64,000 bases of DNA from JAFALK01 sp036500605. Lineage in GTDB: Bacteria; Pseudomonadota; Gammaproteobacteria; Burkholderiales; Burkholderiaceae_C. Shown in pieces: positions 1 through 11,283 of the stretch. The notes under the pieces were generated by a model. The model did not search any database. It was not told the DNA's origin and saw only the letters and a program-made list of their open reading frames with translations. The DNA lies in NCBI GenBank assembly GCA_036500605.1, contig DASYBU010000056.1, positions 62,001-126,000 of the forward strand. The letters run 5' to 3'. The position numbers and the translations under genes were made by a program. Position 1 is the stretch's first letter. Each line of letters opens with the position of its first letter.

Positions 1-511
1 GCTTCAGGTGATGGATGGCGAAGTCAATCGCCAGTTCGATCAGATTGCCGATCCGCGCGCCGTCCACACCTTCAATACCGCTGAGATTGGGCGCCATGTC
101 GGAAACCACCACGTCAACCGCGCGGCCGGCCAGGGCCGCTTCCAATTGAGCCAGCACTTCGGCCTGCTCGAAGTCGCCCTGGATGAATTGCACGCCCTCG
201 ATGGGCTCGAATTCGAGCAGATCCAGGGCAATGATGGTGCCGTTGAGCTGGCCGACCGCAGCGCCGCCCACGCCGGCATCCTTGGGAGCAAACTTGCGGC
301 GCAGATACTGGCTCCACGCCCCCGGCGCCGCACCCAGATCGACCACCACCTGGCCCGGGCGGATCAGGCGCAGCTCCTCGTCGATTTCCTTGAGCTTGTA
401 GGCGGCACGGGCGCGATAGCCCTCCATCTTGGCCAATCGGACGTACGGATCGTTGACATGCTCGTGCAGCCATGCCTTGTTGAGTTTCTTGCTTTTGCTT
501 TGAATTTTCAT
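1..511 (-). CDS. rlmE: 23S rRNA 2'-O-ribose methyltransferase RlmE (FtsJ), 3' end cut by window
   Basis: SAM-dependent methyltransferase that 2'-O-methylates U2552 of 23S rRNA late in 50S assembly. The 170 residues inside the window include a typical basic N-terminus (MKIQSKSKKLNKAW), the SAM-binding motif VVDLGAAPGAWSQYL and the catalytic-region motif VVSDMAPNLSG. The start is the ATG at 509-511. The C-terminus lies beyond base 1. The family is about 205-220 residues, so roughly 40-50 residues are missing from view. It is divergent from yhbY with only 19 bases between the start codons, so the two promoters must overlap coding sequence. In many proteobacteria ftsH follows rlmE, but that side is outside the window. 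Confidence 0.95.
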   Translation of the reverse strand, partial: MKIQSKSKKLNKAWLHEHVNDPYVRLAKMEGYRARAAYKLKEIDEELRLIRPGQVVVDLGAAPGAWSQYLRRKFAPKDAGVGGAAVGQLNGTIIALDLLEFEPIEGVQFIQGDFEQAEVLAQLEAALAGRAVDVVVSDMAPNLSGIEGVDGARIGNLIELAIDFAIHHLK

Positions 512-530
512 GCTCAGGGGATAATAGGCT

Positions 531-1007
531 ATGCCTCAAATTCAACTGACTCCTGCCCAGCGCAAGGACAAGCGCGCTGATGCGCACCATCTGGACCCGG
601 TCGTGATGATCGGCGGCGATGGTCTCACCGCCGCTGTGACGAAGGAAATCGACGCCGCGCTCAAGTCTCATGGCTTGATCAAGGTGCGCGTTTTTTCCGA
701 TGACCGTGCCGCGCGCGAAGAGATGCTGGCCACGCTGTCCGACAAGCTCGGCGCCGCGCCGATCCAGCATATCGGCAAGCTGCTGGTGCTGTGGCGCCCG
801 ATTCCCGAGAAGGCGCCGGCCGAGCGTGACGAAGGCGCCCGGCCCGGCCCTCGCGTCGTCAAGATCGTCAAGTTCTCCAAGAGCGGCAACGGTCGCCCGG
901 AGATCAAGAAGCTCAATGTGCTGGGCAATCAGCGCGTCGCTCAGGGCGGCGAGATCAAGCGCGCCAAGAAGCGCATCACGAGCGTCAAGAAGCGCGCTGT
1001 CGATTAA
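531..1007 (+). CDS. yhbY: YhbY-family (CRS1/CRM domain) ribosome-assembly RNA-binding protein
   Basis: 158-residue protein with an N-terminal CRM (CRS1-YhbY) RNA-binding domain at about residues 5-95. It contains the GxxG-like loop (MIGGDGLT) and the conserved strand QHIGKLLVLWR. A Lys/Arg-rich tail (about 105-158) is longer than in E. coli YhbY (97 residues) and probably adds RNA contacts. The family associates with pre-50S ribosomal subunits. Pairing with the divergent rRNA methyltransferase rlmE is conserved in proteobacteria and supports the call. The stop codon overlaps the end of the convergent DUF4149 gene by 4 bases. Confidence 0.93.
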   Translation: MPQIQLTPAQRKDKRADAHHLDPVVMIGGDGLTAAVTKEIDAALKSHGLIKVRVFSDDRAAREEMLATLSDKLGAAPIQHIGKLLVLWRPIPEKAPAERDEGARPGPRVVKIVKFSKSGNGRPEIKKLNVLGNQRVAQGGEIKRAKKRITSVKKRAVD

Positions 1008-1426
1008 GGCTTGATGAGGCGCCACGCCAGGACCAGCACCACGCCGGTCTTGAGCGCGAAGAAGCCCATCGACAGGCCGTGCAAGGCCATCGCGCTCAGG
1101 CCGGGAGCCCCGGAGCGCGCCGCCTCCATCATGGGCTGCAGCACGTAGTAGCCCGCCACCGTGCAGAACATCGCACCCGCCGGCAGCAGGAACTCTGCAC
1201 TGGCGGCTCCGCCCTGCCCGTCGCGCGCATGGCGTCGCTCCATCATCATCAGGATCAGCGCTGCAGCGAGGCTGATCTGCGCCTCCACGCTGAAAAGCCG
1301 GCCCGCCAGCAGGATCGCCTGCGAGCGCTCCAGCACCGCAAAGGCGCTGGGCATGACCAGGCCCGCCACGCACAGCAAAAGGCCGCCCCACAGGGCGGCC
1401 AACACAGCTTGAATCCTGCGCAACAT
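1004..1426 (-). CDS. DUF4149-type small membrane protein
   Basis: 140-residue integral membrane protein with about four hydrophobic helices (near residues 5-27, 40-55, 75-95 and 110-135) and no catalytic motif. Sequence and position downstream of greA match the DUF4149 family seen at this locus in Burkholderiales; its function is unknown. The start is the ATG at 1424-1426; a longer TTG-initiated reading is possible but less likely. It lies downstream of greA on the same strand, separated by a G/C-rich hairpin block, so it may be expressed separately or by read-through. Confidence 0.75.
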   Translation of the reverse strand: MLRRIQAVLAALWGGLLLCVAGLVMPSAFAVLERSQAILLAGRLFSVEAQISLAAALILMMMERRHARDGQGGAASAEFLLPAGAMFCTVAGYYVLQPMMEAARSGAPGLSAMALHGLSMGFFALKTGVVLVLAWRLIKP

Positions 1427-1467
1427 GTCGCCGTGCCGCTCGGTCAAATCGAGTGGAGGCCGTGGAA

Positions 1468-1528
1468 CCGGCTTTGCCGGGCCACTGGGCTCGCCCCCTT
1501 GAGGGGGAAGCGCGCAGCGCTTCGGGGG
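1468..1528. repeat. Intergenic triple-hairpin G/C-rich element between greA and DUF4149 gene
   Basis: Three adjacent inverted repeats: CCGGC-TTT-GCCGG (1468-1480), CCCCC-TTGA-GGGGG (1494-1507) and AAGCGC-GCA-GCGCTT (1508-1522). A further G5 run (1524-1528) could pair with the C5 run. It sits immediately downstream of greA and has no T-tract. It may act as a factor-independent-like terminator or mRNA 3' stabiliser. Its look matches dispersed intergenic palindromes common in Comamonadaceae-type genomes, and a related block occurs near 15245-15318. Confidence 0.6.
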
Positions 1529-1531
1529 TGG

Positions 1532-2008
1532 TCAAACATAGCGGACTTCGACGATCTCGTAGCGCTTCACGCCGCCCGGGGCTTGCACGTCAGCCACGTC
1601 GCCGGCTTCCTTGCCGATCAGGGCGCGAGCGATCGGCGAGCTGATGGAGATCAGGCCCAGCTTCAGGTCGGCTTCATCGTCGCCGACGATCTGGTACGTG
1701 ACTTCGGCGCCCGAAGACTCTTCTTCGAGATCCACGGTGCTGCCGAACACGACACGGCCGCCCGCATCGACGCTGGCCGGGTCGATCACCTGGGCTGCAG
1801 CCAGCTTGCCTTCGATTTCAAGAATGCGGCCTTCGATGAAGCCTTGCTTGTCCTTGGCGGCTTCGTATTCGGCGTTCTCGGACAAATCGCCCTGCGCGCG
1901 CGCTTCGGCAATGGCTTGAATGACGGCATGGCGCTCAACAGTCTTGAGCTTGTGCAGTTCCGCCTTGAGCTTTTCAGCTCCGCGCCGGGTCAGAGGGATC
2001 GTGGCCAT
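1532..2008 (-). CDS. greA: Transcription elongation factor GreA
   Basis: 158 residues, the standard GreA length. It has an N-terminal antiparallel coiled coil (about 1-75) with the acidic tip motif DLSENAEYEAAKD (the D/E pair that reaches the RNA polymerase active site) and a C-terminal FKBP-like domain (about 80-158). It stimulates transcript cleavage in backtracked RNA polymerase. The start is the ATG at 2006-2008 (MATIPLTRRGAEKL), because the upstream in-frame extension is not GreA-like. It lies 87 bases downstream of carB on the same strand, the usual carA-carB-greA order in beta-proteobacteria. Confidence 0.97.
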   Translation of the reverse strand: MATIPLTRRGAEKLKAELHKLKTVERHAVIQAIAEARAQGDLSENAEYEAAKDKQGFIEGRILEIEGKLAAAQVIDPASVDAGGRVVFGSTVDLEEESSGAEVTYQIVGDDEADLKLGLISISSPIARALIGKEAGDVADVQAPGGVKRYEIVEVRYV

Positions 2009-2095
2009 GTTGAGTAAAACCTTGGGAGAAAAAGCAATTCCGCCGCCGCACGGGTCCAACCCGGTCGCGGCGGCGGAATGAATAATGAGTGAAGT

Positions 2096-5380
<3,285 letters not shown>

Positions 5381-5394
5381 TTGTGCTTACTCCA

Positions 5395-6567
5395 TCAAGC
5401 CTTGGTCATCAGACCGATGAAGCGGTCGAACAGATAGGAAATATCGTGCGGGCCGGGGCTCGCTTCAGGGTGGCCCTGGAAGCAGAAGGCCGGTTTGTCG
5501 GTGCGGGCCAGGCCTTGCAGCGTGCCGTCGAACAGGCTGATGTGCGTGGGGCGCAGGTTCGCAGGCAGCGACTCGGCGTCGACCGCGAAGCCGTGGTTCT
5601 GGCTCGTGATTGAGACGCGGCCGTTGTCGAGGTCCTTGACCGGATGGTTCGCGCCGTGGTGGCCGAACTTCATCTTGAAGGTTTTGGCACCCGAGGCCAG
5701 CGCCATGATCTGGTGGCCCAGGCAGATGCCGAAGGTCGGGATGCCGGCCTCGATCAGTTGGGCCGTGGCCTTGATCGCGTAATCACAGGGTTCCGGATCG
5801 CCGGGCCCGTTGGACAGGAACACGCCGTCGGGCTCCAGGTCGAAGACGGCCGATGCTGGCGTCTGCGCCGGCACGACGGTGATCTTGCAGCCGCGCTGCG
5901 CCAGCATGCGCAGGATGTTGGCCTTGACGCCGAAGTCGTAAGCCACGACGTGAAAGCGCGGTGCAGTCTGCGTGCCGTAGCCCTTGCCCAGCACCCATTC
6001 GGTCTGCGTCCAGGGCGCCGGCTCGGTCGCGCTGACCACCTTGGCCAGATCGAGACCGGCCATGCTCGGCGCGGCCTTGGCCTTGGCGATCGCTTCGGCG
6101 ATGCGGGCTTCGGTGATCTTCTCGCCGGCGGCCAGCGCCATGATGCAGCCGTTCTGCGCACCGGTCGTGCGCAGCACGCGGGTCAGGTGGCGGGTGTCGA
6201 TGCCGGCGATGGCGACCGTGCCTTCGTCTTGCAGGTATTGCGAGAGCGTGCGGTTCTTGCGGAAGTTGGAGTCAAGGATCGGAGGTTCCTTGATGATCAG
6301 GCCGGCGGCGTGGATCTTCGTGGCCTCGACGTCCTCGTCATTGACACCGTAGTTGCCGATGTGCGGATACGTGAGCGTCACGATCTGCCGGCAGTAGCTC
6401 GGGTCGGTGAGGATTTCCTGGTAGCCGGTCAGCGCGGTGTTGAACACCACTTCGCCGACCGTGTGGCCGGCAGCGCCGATCGAGGTGCCTTTGAAGACCG
6501 TGCCGTCTGCCAGGGCCAGGATCGCGGGGGTAGCGGAAAGCAGATCGAGCAGCACGGGAAACTCCAT
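5395..6567 (-). CDS. carA: Carbamoyl-phosphate synthase small (glutaminase) subunit
   Basis: 390 residues from the ATG at 6565-6567 (MEFPVLLDLL); a GTG four codons upstream is also in frame. It releases ammonia from glutamine for CarB. The N-terminal CarA domain covers about 1-150. The C-terminal class I glutamine amidotransferase has the nucleophile motif FGICLGHQIMAL and the His-Glu motif HPEASPGPHD near the end. It is the first gene of carA-carB, with a TATACT -10-like box about 122 bases upstream. The upstream HbpS-like gene is on the same strand, 178 bases away, so read-through is possible. Confidence 0.98.
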   Translation of the reverse strand: MEFPVLLDLLSATPAILALADGTVFKGTSIGAAGHTVGEVVFNTALTGYQEILTDPSYCRQIVTLTYPHIGNYGVNDEDVEATKIHAAGLIIKEPPILDSNFRKNRTLSQYLQDEGTVAIAGIDTRHLTRVLRTTGAQNGCIMALAAGEKITEARIAEAIAKAKAAPSMAGLDLAKVVSATEPAPWTQTEWVLGKGYGTQTAPRFHVVAYDFGVKANILRMLAQRGCKITVVPAQTPASAVFDLEPDGVFLSNGPGDPEPCDYAIKATAQLIEAGIPTFGICLGHQIMALASGAKTFKMKFGHHGANHPVKDLDNGRVSITSQNHGFAVDAESLPANLRPTHISLFDGTLQGLARTDKPAFCFQGHPEASPGPHDISYLFDRFIGLMTKA

Positions 6568-6683
6568 TATTGTTCGCACGCCCAGCTCCGCTCCTCTCCC
6601 ATGCTCAAGAGCACGGACAGGGCCGGATTCCGGTGGGGAAACGGTGGAGTTTCGCTAGGGTGGCGGTAGATTGCGGGTAAACC

Positions 6684-6701
6684 GGTCGAGTATAGCCGAC
6701 C
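6684..6701 (-). promoter_or_regulatory. Putative carAB promoter -10 box inside an inverted repeat
   Basis: On the minus strand TATACT (6689-6694) fits a sigma70 -10 hexamer about 122 bases upstream of carA. It lies inside a 5-bp inverted repeat, GGTCG-N8-CGACC, so a dimeric regulator binding the repeat would cover the -10. No good -35 hexamer is visible at 16-18 bases. The transcript would have a leader of about 115 nt. Confidence 0.4.
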
Positions 6702-6745
6702 AGGGTAATCCCGGCCCGGATTTCAGGGCCTACCGCACCAAATAT

Positions 6746-7147
6746 TTAGAGCGCTGCGATGCCTGCCTTGGCGATCTGCGCGTCTTCGTTCGACTTGACG
6801 CCGCTGACGCCAACGGCGCCGATGCACAGGCCATCAGCCATGACCGGCACGCCGCCTTCGAGCATGCCTTCCAAGCCGGGCGCGCTCAGGAACGAGACGC
6901 GGCCCTGGTTGATCATGTCCTCATAGCCCTTCGACTCGCGGCGGCCGAGCGCCGACGTCTGGGCCTTGGCCTGCGAGATCTGCGCGGAGATCGGCGAGGC
7001 GCCATCGAGACGCTGGAACCACAGCAGATGGCCGCCGTCATCGACGATGGCAATGCTGACGGCCCAGGAGTTCTTGGCGGCTTCGGTTTCCGCCGCCACG
7101 GCGATGCGGCGGGCGTCGTCGAGGCTGAGATAGGGTTTGGACTTCAT
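6746..7147 (-). CDS. GlcG/HbpS-family heme-binding-like protein
   Basis: 133-residue single-domain protein of the GlcG/HbpS (PF03928) fold. Recognisable segments are LSLDDARRIAVAAETEA, the VDDGGHLLWFQRLDGA strand-turn, and the Gly-rich VPVMADGLCIGAVGVSG. Family members bind heme or cobalamin-like ligands or are encoded with glycolate and propanediol genes; the role of this copy is not known. No signal peptide is visible, so it is probably cytoplasmic. It stands alone between a GH5 gene and carA, both on the same strand. Confidence 0.85.
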   Translation of the reverse strand: MKSKPYLSLDDARRIAVAAETEAAKNSWAVSIAIVDDGGHLLWFQRLDGASPISAQISQAKAQTSALGRRESKGYEDMINQGRVSFLSAPGLEGMLEGGVPVMADGLCIGAVGVSGVKSNEDAQIAKAGIAAL

Positions 7148-7219
7148 AGCCTCAACGATAACCCGCCTGCTCGCTCAATTGGCATGCAGCGTGGCCCGAT
7201 TGCAACTGAGTTTCGGGGC

Positions 7220-8716
7220 TTACTTGGGCGCGGGCTTGTAGTTGCGCAGCACGTAAGGCGCACTCAACACCACGGGCTGCCCCACCTGCCCTAACTGCAT
7301 GGCCAGGTTGACCGTGCCGCCGGCATAACTGTCAGTCGCGACGCCTTCGACCAGCACCGCCTCCATCTTCGAGGTCAGCGCCACCGCACCGCCGACCACC
7401 GAGGTGTAAGGCGGCGAGCCGAGCTGCACCATCATGTTGACGACGGTCCTTGCCTTCGGATCCTCGGTGTCGAGCCGCGCCCAGACCACCACCTGAAGAC
7501 GATCACCCTTCTTGATCTCGCCCTGGATCGGCATGACCGCGCCGATGTCCCACGTGTTGGTCGTGCGCTGTTGCATGTCGATGCGCAGGCAGGTCTTGCC
7601 GGTCATCGAGCAGGCGATCTGCTGGCTGGTCTGCTTGTCACCGTAGACGTTCCAGGCCGAGGCGCGCGGCGTGTTGATCAGGTAGTCGAGCGCGGGGTCC
7701 GAGTTGCGCGTGGCTTGCGGCTTGGCTGCGGTGTCAGCCTGCTCAGGGATCAGCGCGCCGTGGATGGGCCTGACCCAGCCGTCGGCCTTCATGTCCCAGA
7801 CGACGAAGTCCGAATCGAACTGCCAATACGACCAGCCGAAACCCCGCGCCTCGGCCGCGCGTGCGATGGCCGATGTCCAGCCCACGCGCTGCGCCATGGC
7901 CGCACTTTCGAGGGCACCGAATTCACCCAGCAACATCGGGCGCTTGTTGCGCTCGGCCCATGCCGCGACGCGATCGAAGTCCTTTTGCAGGCGCTCCTTG
8001 TCGGCCGCCGAACCCCAGGTCACGCCTGAGAGCTTGCTGAACTGCGGCGTCCACGACGCACCTTGATGCGTGAACTCCATCGGCGTGTAGTAGTGGAAGG
8101 TCACGACCAGATGGCGATCGGCCTCGGGCAGGCGCAGGCTCTCAAGTCGATCGAGCGAGTTCCACTGCGTTGGACCGATGACGACGCGGCGCGTCGGGTT
8201 CGACTCGCGGATGATCTGCAGGTTCTCGGCGAGCACCTCATTCCAGGCCGCATCGAGCGCCCCATGAGGCTCGTTCAGGATCTCGAACAGCACCGTCGGC
8301 GGCGCATCGCGGTAGTGCTGCGCGATCTGGCGCCAGAAGGCCTGGAGCTTGGGGCGGCAGGCCGCCACGTCGTTCGAGCATTCCTCGAAGTTGTGCTCGT
8401 CGAGGATCACCTGCAGGCCCGCCTTCTGGCCGGCCTCGACCAGCGCATCCAAGGTCTTCAACCACGCAGGCGAGAGCTTGTAGTCGCCGTCCATGTGGGC
8501 GAAGGCCTGCAGGTTCATCCGGACATGGTCGAAGCCGCCGTCCTTGATCGCCTGCATGTGGCGAAGCTGGAAACGCGCCTGGGCCGGATCCTTCCACAGC
8601 GCGTCGTAGCCGACGATGTTGACGCCGCGCTTCAGGTCCTGCGCTGCTGCGGGCTGCAAAGCCCCCACGAGCAACAGCAGGGCAAGAACCGGCAAACGGG
8701 TGAACCGCAGGAACAT
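7220..8716 (-). CDS. Secreted glycoside hydrolase family 5-like (cellulase-type) protein with C-terminal carbohydrate-binding-like domain
   Basis: 498 residues from the ATG at 8714-8716. A clear signal peptide (LRFTRLPVLALLLLVGALQP, cleavage near AAA-Q at residue 26) directs export. The catalytic (beta/alpha)8 domain covers about 30-310, with the acid/base Glu in LFEILNEPHG (E149) and the nucleophile Glu in LLGEFGA (E265), both standard for GH5. The C-terminal ~150 residues (about 345-498) look like a beta-sandwich carbohydrate-binding module attached by a short linker. Substrate cannot be read from the sequence; endo-glucanase or mannanase activity is plausible. There is no neighbouring polysaccharide-use gene. 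Confidence 0.88.
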   Translation of the reverse strand: MFLRFTRLPVLALLLLVGALQPAAAQDLKRGVNIVGYDALWKDPAQARFQLRHMQAIKDGGFDHVRMNLQAFAHMDGDYKLSPAWLKTLDALVEAGQKAGLQVILDEHNFEECSNDVAACRPKLQAFWRQIAQHYRDAPPTVLFEILNEPHGALDAAWNEVLAENLQIIRESNPTRRVVIGPTQWNSLDRLESLRLPEADRHLVVTFHYYTPMEFTHQGASWTPQFSKLSGVTWGSAADKERLQKDFDRVAAWAERNKRPMLLGEFGALESAAMAQRVGWTSAIARAAEARGFGWSYWQFDSDFVVWDMKADGWVRPIHGALIPEQADTAAKPQATRNSDPALDYLINTPRASAWNVYGDKQTSQQIACSMTGKTCLRIDMQQRTTNTWDIGAVMPIQGEIKKGDRLQVVVWARLDTEDPKARTVVNMMVQLGSPPYTSVVGGAVALTSKMEAVLVEGVATDSYAGGTVNLAMQLGQVGQPVVLSAPYVLRNYKPAPK

Positions 8717-8758
8717 GGTGCGTCTCCTTCTTGTCTTTGGATTCGTCGAGATAAACAA

Positions 8759-8776
8759 CTAAACATTGCTGTTTAG
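8759..8776. promoter_or_regulatory. Inverted repeat upstream of GH5 gene, possible operator
   Basis: CTAAACA-TTGC-TGTTTAG is a perfect 7-bp inverted repeat in an AT-rich patch 43 bases upstream of the GH5 start. This patch is much richer in A/T than its surroundings, so it is the likely promoter region. The repeat could be a repressor or activator site. Confidence 0.35.
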
Positions 8777-8855
8777 ATGATTTTTATCTTTTACGGCCGA
8801 GGGCGCACCCCGGGCTAACACCGAATCCGAACTGACATGGAGACGTTTGTTCGGC

Positions 8856-10220
8856 TTATGCCGGCGCGGCAAGCTCGAAGACCGCGATCGACTCGACGTG
8901 CGCCGTGTGCGGGAACATGTTCACCGCGCTCGCCGCCGTGCAGCGGTAGTCGCCCAGGTTGACGAGCAGGCCGGCATCGCGCGCCAGCGTGGCCGGGTTG
9001 CAGCTGACGTAGACGATGCGCCTGGGCGGCGCCCAACCCGGCGCCAGGCTCGGATCCTGCGCGATGTCGGCCACGGCCTGGGCCAGGGCGAACGCGCCTT
9101 CACGCGGTGGGTCGACGAGCCATTTGTCTGCCACGCCGTCGGCGGCCAGCAGCTCGGGCGTCATCTCGAACAGATTGCGCGCGACGAAGCTCGTGTTGGC
9201 GGCCAGGCCGTTGCGCTGCGCGTTCTCCCGCGAGCGTTGCACCAGCGTCTCGCTGCCTTCGATGCCCAGCACTTCGCGCGCCCGCGTCGCCAAAGGCAGC
9301 GTGAAATTGCCGAGGCCGCAGAACCAGTCGATCACTCGCTCATGGCGCTGCACATCAAGCAGACGCAGAGCGCGACCCACCAGCACGGTGTTGATGTGCG
9401 GATTGACCTGCGTGAAGTCGGTCGGCTTGAAAGGCATCACCACGCCAAACTCGGGCAGCGAATAGGCCAGTTGCGGGCCGCCTTCATCGAGCAGATCCAC
9501 GGTATCCGGCCCCTTGGGTTGCAACCACCACTGCACGCCGTGCTCGGCGGCGAAGGCGCGGAGCAAGGCCTTGTCGCCATCCGGCAGCGGGTTCAGGTGG
9601 CGCAGCACCAATGCGATCACGTCGTCGCCCATCGCCAGCTCGATCTGCGGCAGGCGGTCGCGCTCGGCCATGCTGGCGATCAGCTCGCGCAGCGGCAGCA
9701 GCATGTCGCTGATCACCTTCGGCACGACGCGGCAGACCTGCATGTCGGCCACATAACGGCTCTTGCGCTCATGGAAACCGATCAGCACCTGGCCCTTCTT
9801 GGCCACATAGCGGACCGAGAAGCGTGCTCGATAGCGATAGCCCCAGGTCGGGCCTTCGATCGGGCGCAGCAGCGTCTCGGGCTTGACCTTGCCGAGGTGC
9901 CAGAGGTTGTCCTCAACCACGCGCTGCTTGACCGCGACCTGCGCGCCGGCATGCAGATGTTGCATCTTGCAGCCGCCGCACGCGCCCGCATGCAGGCCGA
10001 AGTGCGGGCAACCCGGCACCACGCGTTGCGCGCTCTCGCGCCGCATGGCAACCATCGTGCCTTGTTCCCAGCTGTTCTTCTTGCGGCCGGTCGTGACCTG
10101 CACTTCTTCGCCGGGCAATGCCCCCTCGATGAAAACGACCTTGCCTTCTGCGTTGTGGGCCACGCCCTGCGCTTCAAGGTCCAGCGATTGGACCTTGAGC
10201 CATTCCGATACTTGCGTCAT
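8856..10220 (-). CDS. rlmD: 23S rRNA (uracil-1939-C5)-methyltransferase RlmD
   Basis: 454 residues. It methylates U1939 of 23S rRNA using SAM. An N-terminal TRAM RNA-binding domain (about 1-60) is followed by the [4Fe-4S] cysteines C71, C81, C84 and C163. The Rossmann methyltransferase domain contains DWFCGLGNFTLPLA (about 298-311) and the catalytic motif YVSCNPATLARD with nucleophile C407. All key residues are present. It begins 20 bases after rpoS ends, on the same strand, so it is probably the last gene of a surE-pcm-nlpD-rpoS-rlmD transcript. Confidence 0.97.
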   Translation of the reverse strand: MTQVSEWLKVQSLDLEAQGVAHNAEGKVVFIEGALPGEEVQVTTGRKKNSWEQGTMVAMRRESAQRVVPGCPHFGLHAGACGGCKMQHLHAGAQVAVKQRVVEDNLWHLGKVKPETLLRPIEGPTWGYRYRARFSVRYVAKKGQVLIGFHERKSRYVADMQVCRVVPKVISDMLLPLRELIASMAERDRLPQIELAMGDDVIALVLRHLNPLPDGDKALLRAFAAEHGVQWWLQPKGPDTVDLLDEGGPQLAYSLPEFGVVMPFKPTDFTQVNPHINTVLVGRALRLLDVQRHERVIDWFCGLGNFTLPLATRAREVLGIEGSETLVQRSRENAQRNGLAANTSFVARNLFEMTPELLAADGVADKWLVDPPREGAFALAQAVADIAQDPSLAPGWAPPRRIVYVSCNPATLARDAGLLVNLGDYRCTAASAVNMFPHTAHVESIAVFELAAPA

Positions 10221-10240
10221 AGGACGCCATTATTCCAGCC

Positions 10241-11254
10241 TCAAAAGATCGAGTCGCGATCCACGCCTTGCCGCGCCATATTGCGCTTGAGTTTTGCGAG
10301 CGCCTCGAGCTGGATTTGCCGGATACGCTCCCGCGTCAGGCCCAGTCGAACAGCCAGCACATCAAGCGTCTCGGGCTCGCGATCTGACAGGCCGTACCGC
10401 CCGGACAGCACCTCGCGCTCGCGCTCGTTGAGCAAGGCCAGCCCGTGATCGAGCAAGGTCCCTAATTCGTGAGTCAAGCGCAGGCCGAGCGGATCAACAG
10501 CCGCATCGTCGGCCACAAGATCCATCATCGACTCGCCGCCCTCGCTCGTGCGATCAACGGGCGAGTCGAGCGAACTGGGCAGCTCCGCAAAGGCCAGCAG
10601 CTCGGTCACCTCCGCGACCGAACGCCCCAACTGCAGCGCGATATCTTCGGCCCGCACCTGCGCCTCTTCACCGTTCTGGCTTTGCTGCGCCTCCAGCGCG
10701 CGGCGCGCCTTGAGCACCTGGTTGAGCTCGCGCACGATATGCACGGGCAAGCGCACGAGGCGCGCCTGATGCATCAGCGCGCGTTCGACGCTCTGGCGGA
10801 TCCACCAGCTCGCGTAAGTCGAAAAGCGGAAGCCGCGCTCGGGCTCGAACTTGCCGATCGCATGCATCAGGCCGAGATTGCCCTCCTCGATCAGATCGCT
10901 CATCGGCAGGCCGCGCCCCAGATAGTTTTTGGCGATGCTGACCACGAGGCGCAGGTTGTGCCGGATCATCGCCTGGCGCGACTCGAAGCAGCCGCCGCGC
11001 GCAGCCTGTGCGGTGGCGTATTCCTGCTCGGGATTCAGCAGCGGCGTGCGGCGGATATCGCGCAGATACGCTTGCAGCGCATTGCCCAACTCGATTTCAG
11101 TGCCGGCGCCATTGCGCAGCAACTGCGCTTCAACATCGTGAGGCGTGGCCTCGGCGTCAATCGCCTTGTCCAGCGCGTAGCCGTTGGCCGCCATCAGCGC
11201 GGGGGGCGGTGTGGGCGACGACGAATCCAGGGATTTGGGTGCAGCGCGTTTCAT
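10241..11254 (-). CDS. rpoS: RNA polymerase stationary-phase/general-stress sigma factor RpoS
   Basis: 337-residue group 2 sigma70-family factor. Region 1.2 is at about 55-87 and region 2 at about 92-165 (includes DLIEEGNLGLMHAIGKFEPE and the -10-reading RFSTYASWWIRQSVERAL). Region 3 follows, then region 4 with the C-terminal helix-turn-helix LGLTRERIRQIQLEAL. The nlpD-rpoS order is diagnostic for RpoS rather than RpoH or RpoD, and there is no region 1.1 of RpoD type. In E. coli, rpoS has a major promoter inside nlpD; whether that holds here cannot be seen. Confidence 0.96.
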   Translation of the reverse strand: MKRAAPKSLDSSSPTPPPALMAANGYALDKAIDAEATPHDVEAQLLRNGAGTEIELGNALQAYLRDIRRTPLLNPEQEYATAQAARGGCFESRQAMIRHNLRLVVSIAKNYLGRGLPMSDLIEEGNLGLMHAIGKFEPERGFRFSTYASWWIRQSVERALMHQARLVRLPVHIVRELNQVLKARRALEAQQSQNGEEAQVRAEDIALQLGRSVAEVTELLAFAELPSSLDSPVDRTSEGGESMMDLVADDAAVDPLGLRLTHELGTLLDHGLALLNEREREVLSGRYGLSDREPETLDVLAVRLGLTRERIRQIQLEALAKLKRNMARQGVDRDSIF

Positions 11255-11283
11255 GGCATGACAAGGCTGAACCCATAAAGAGG

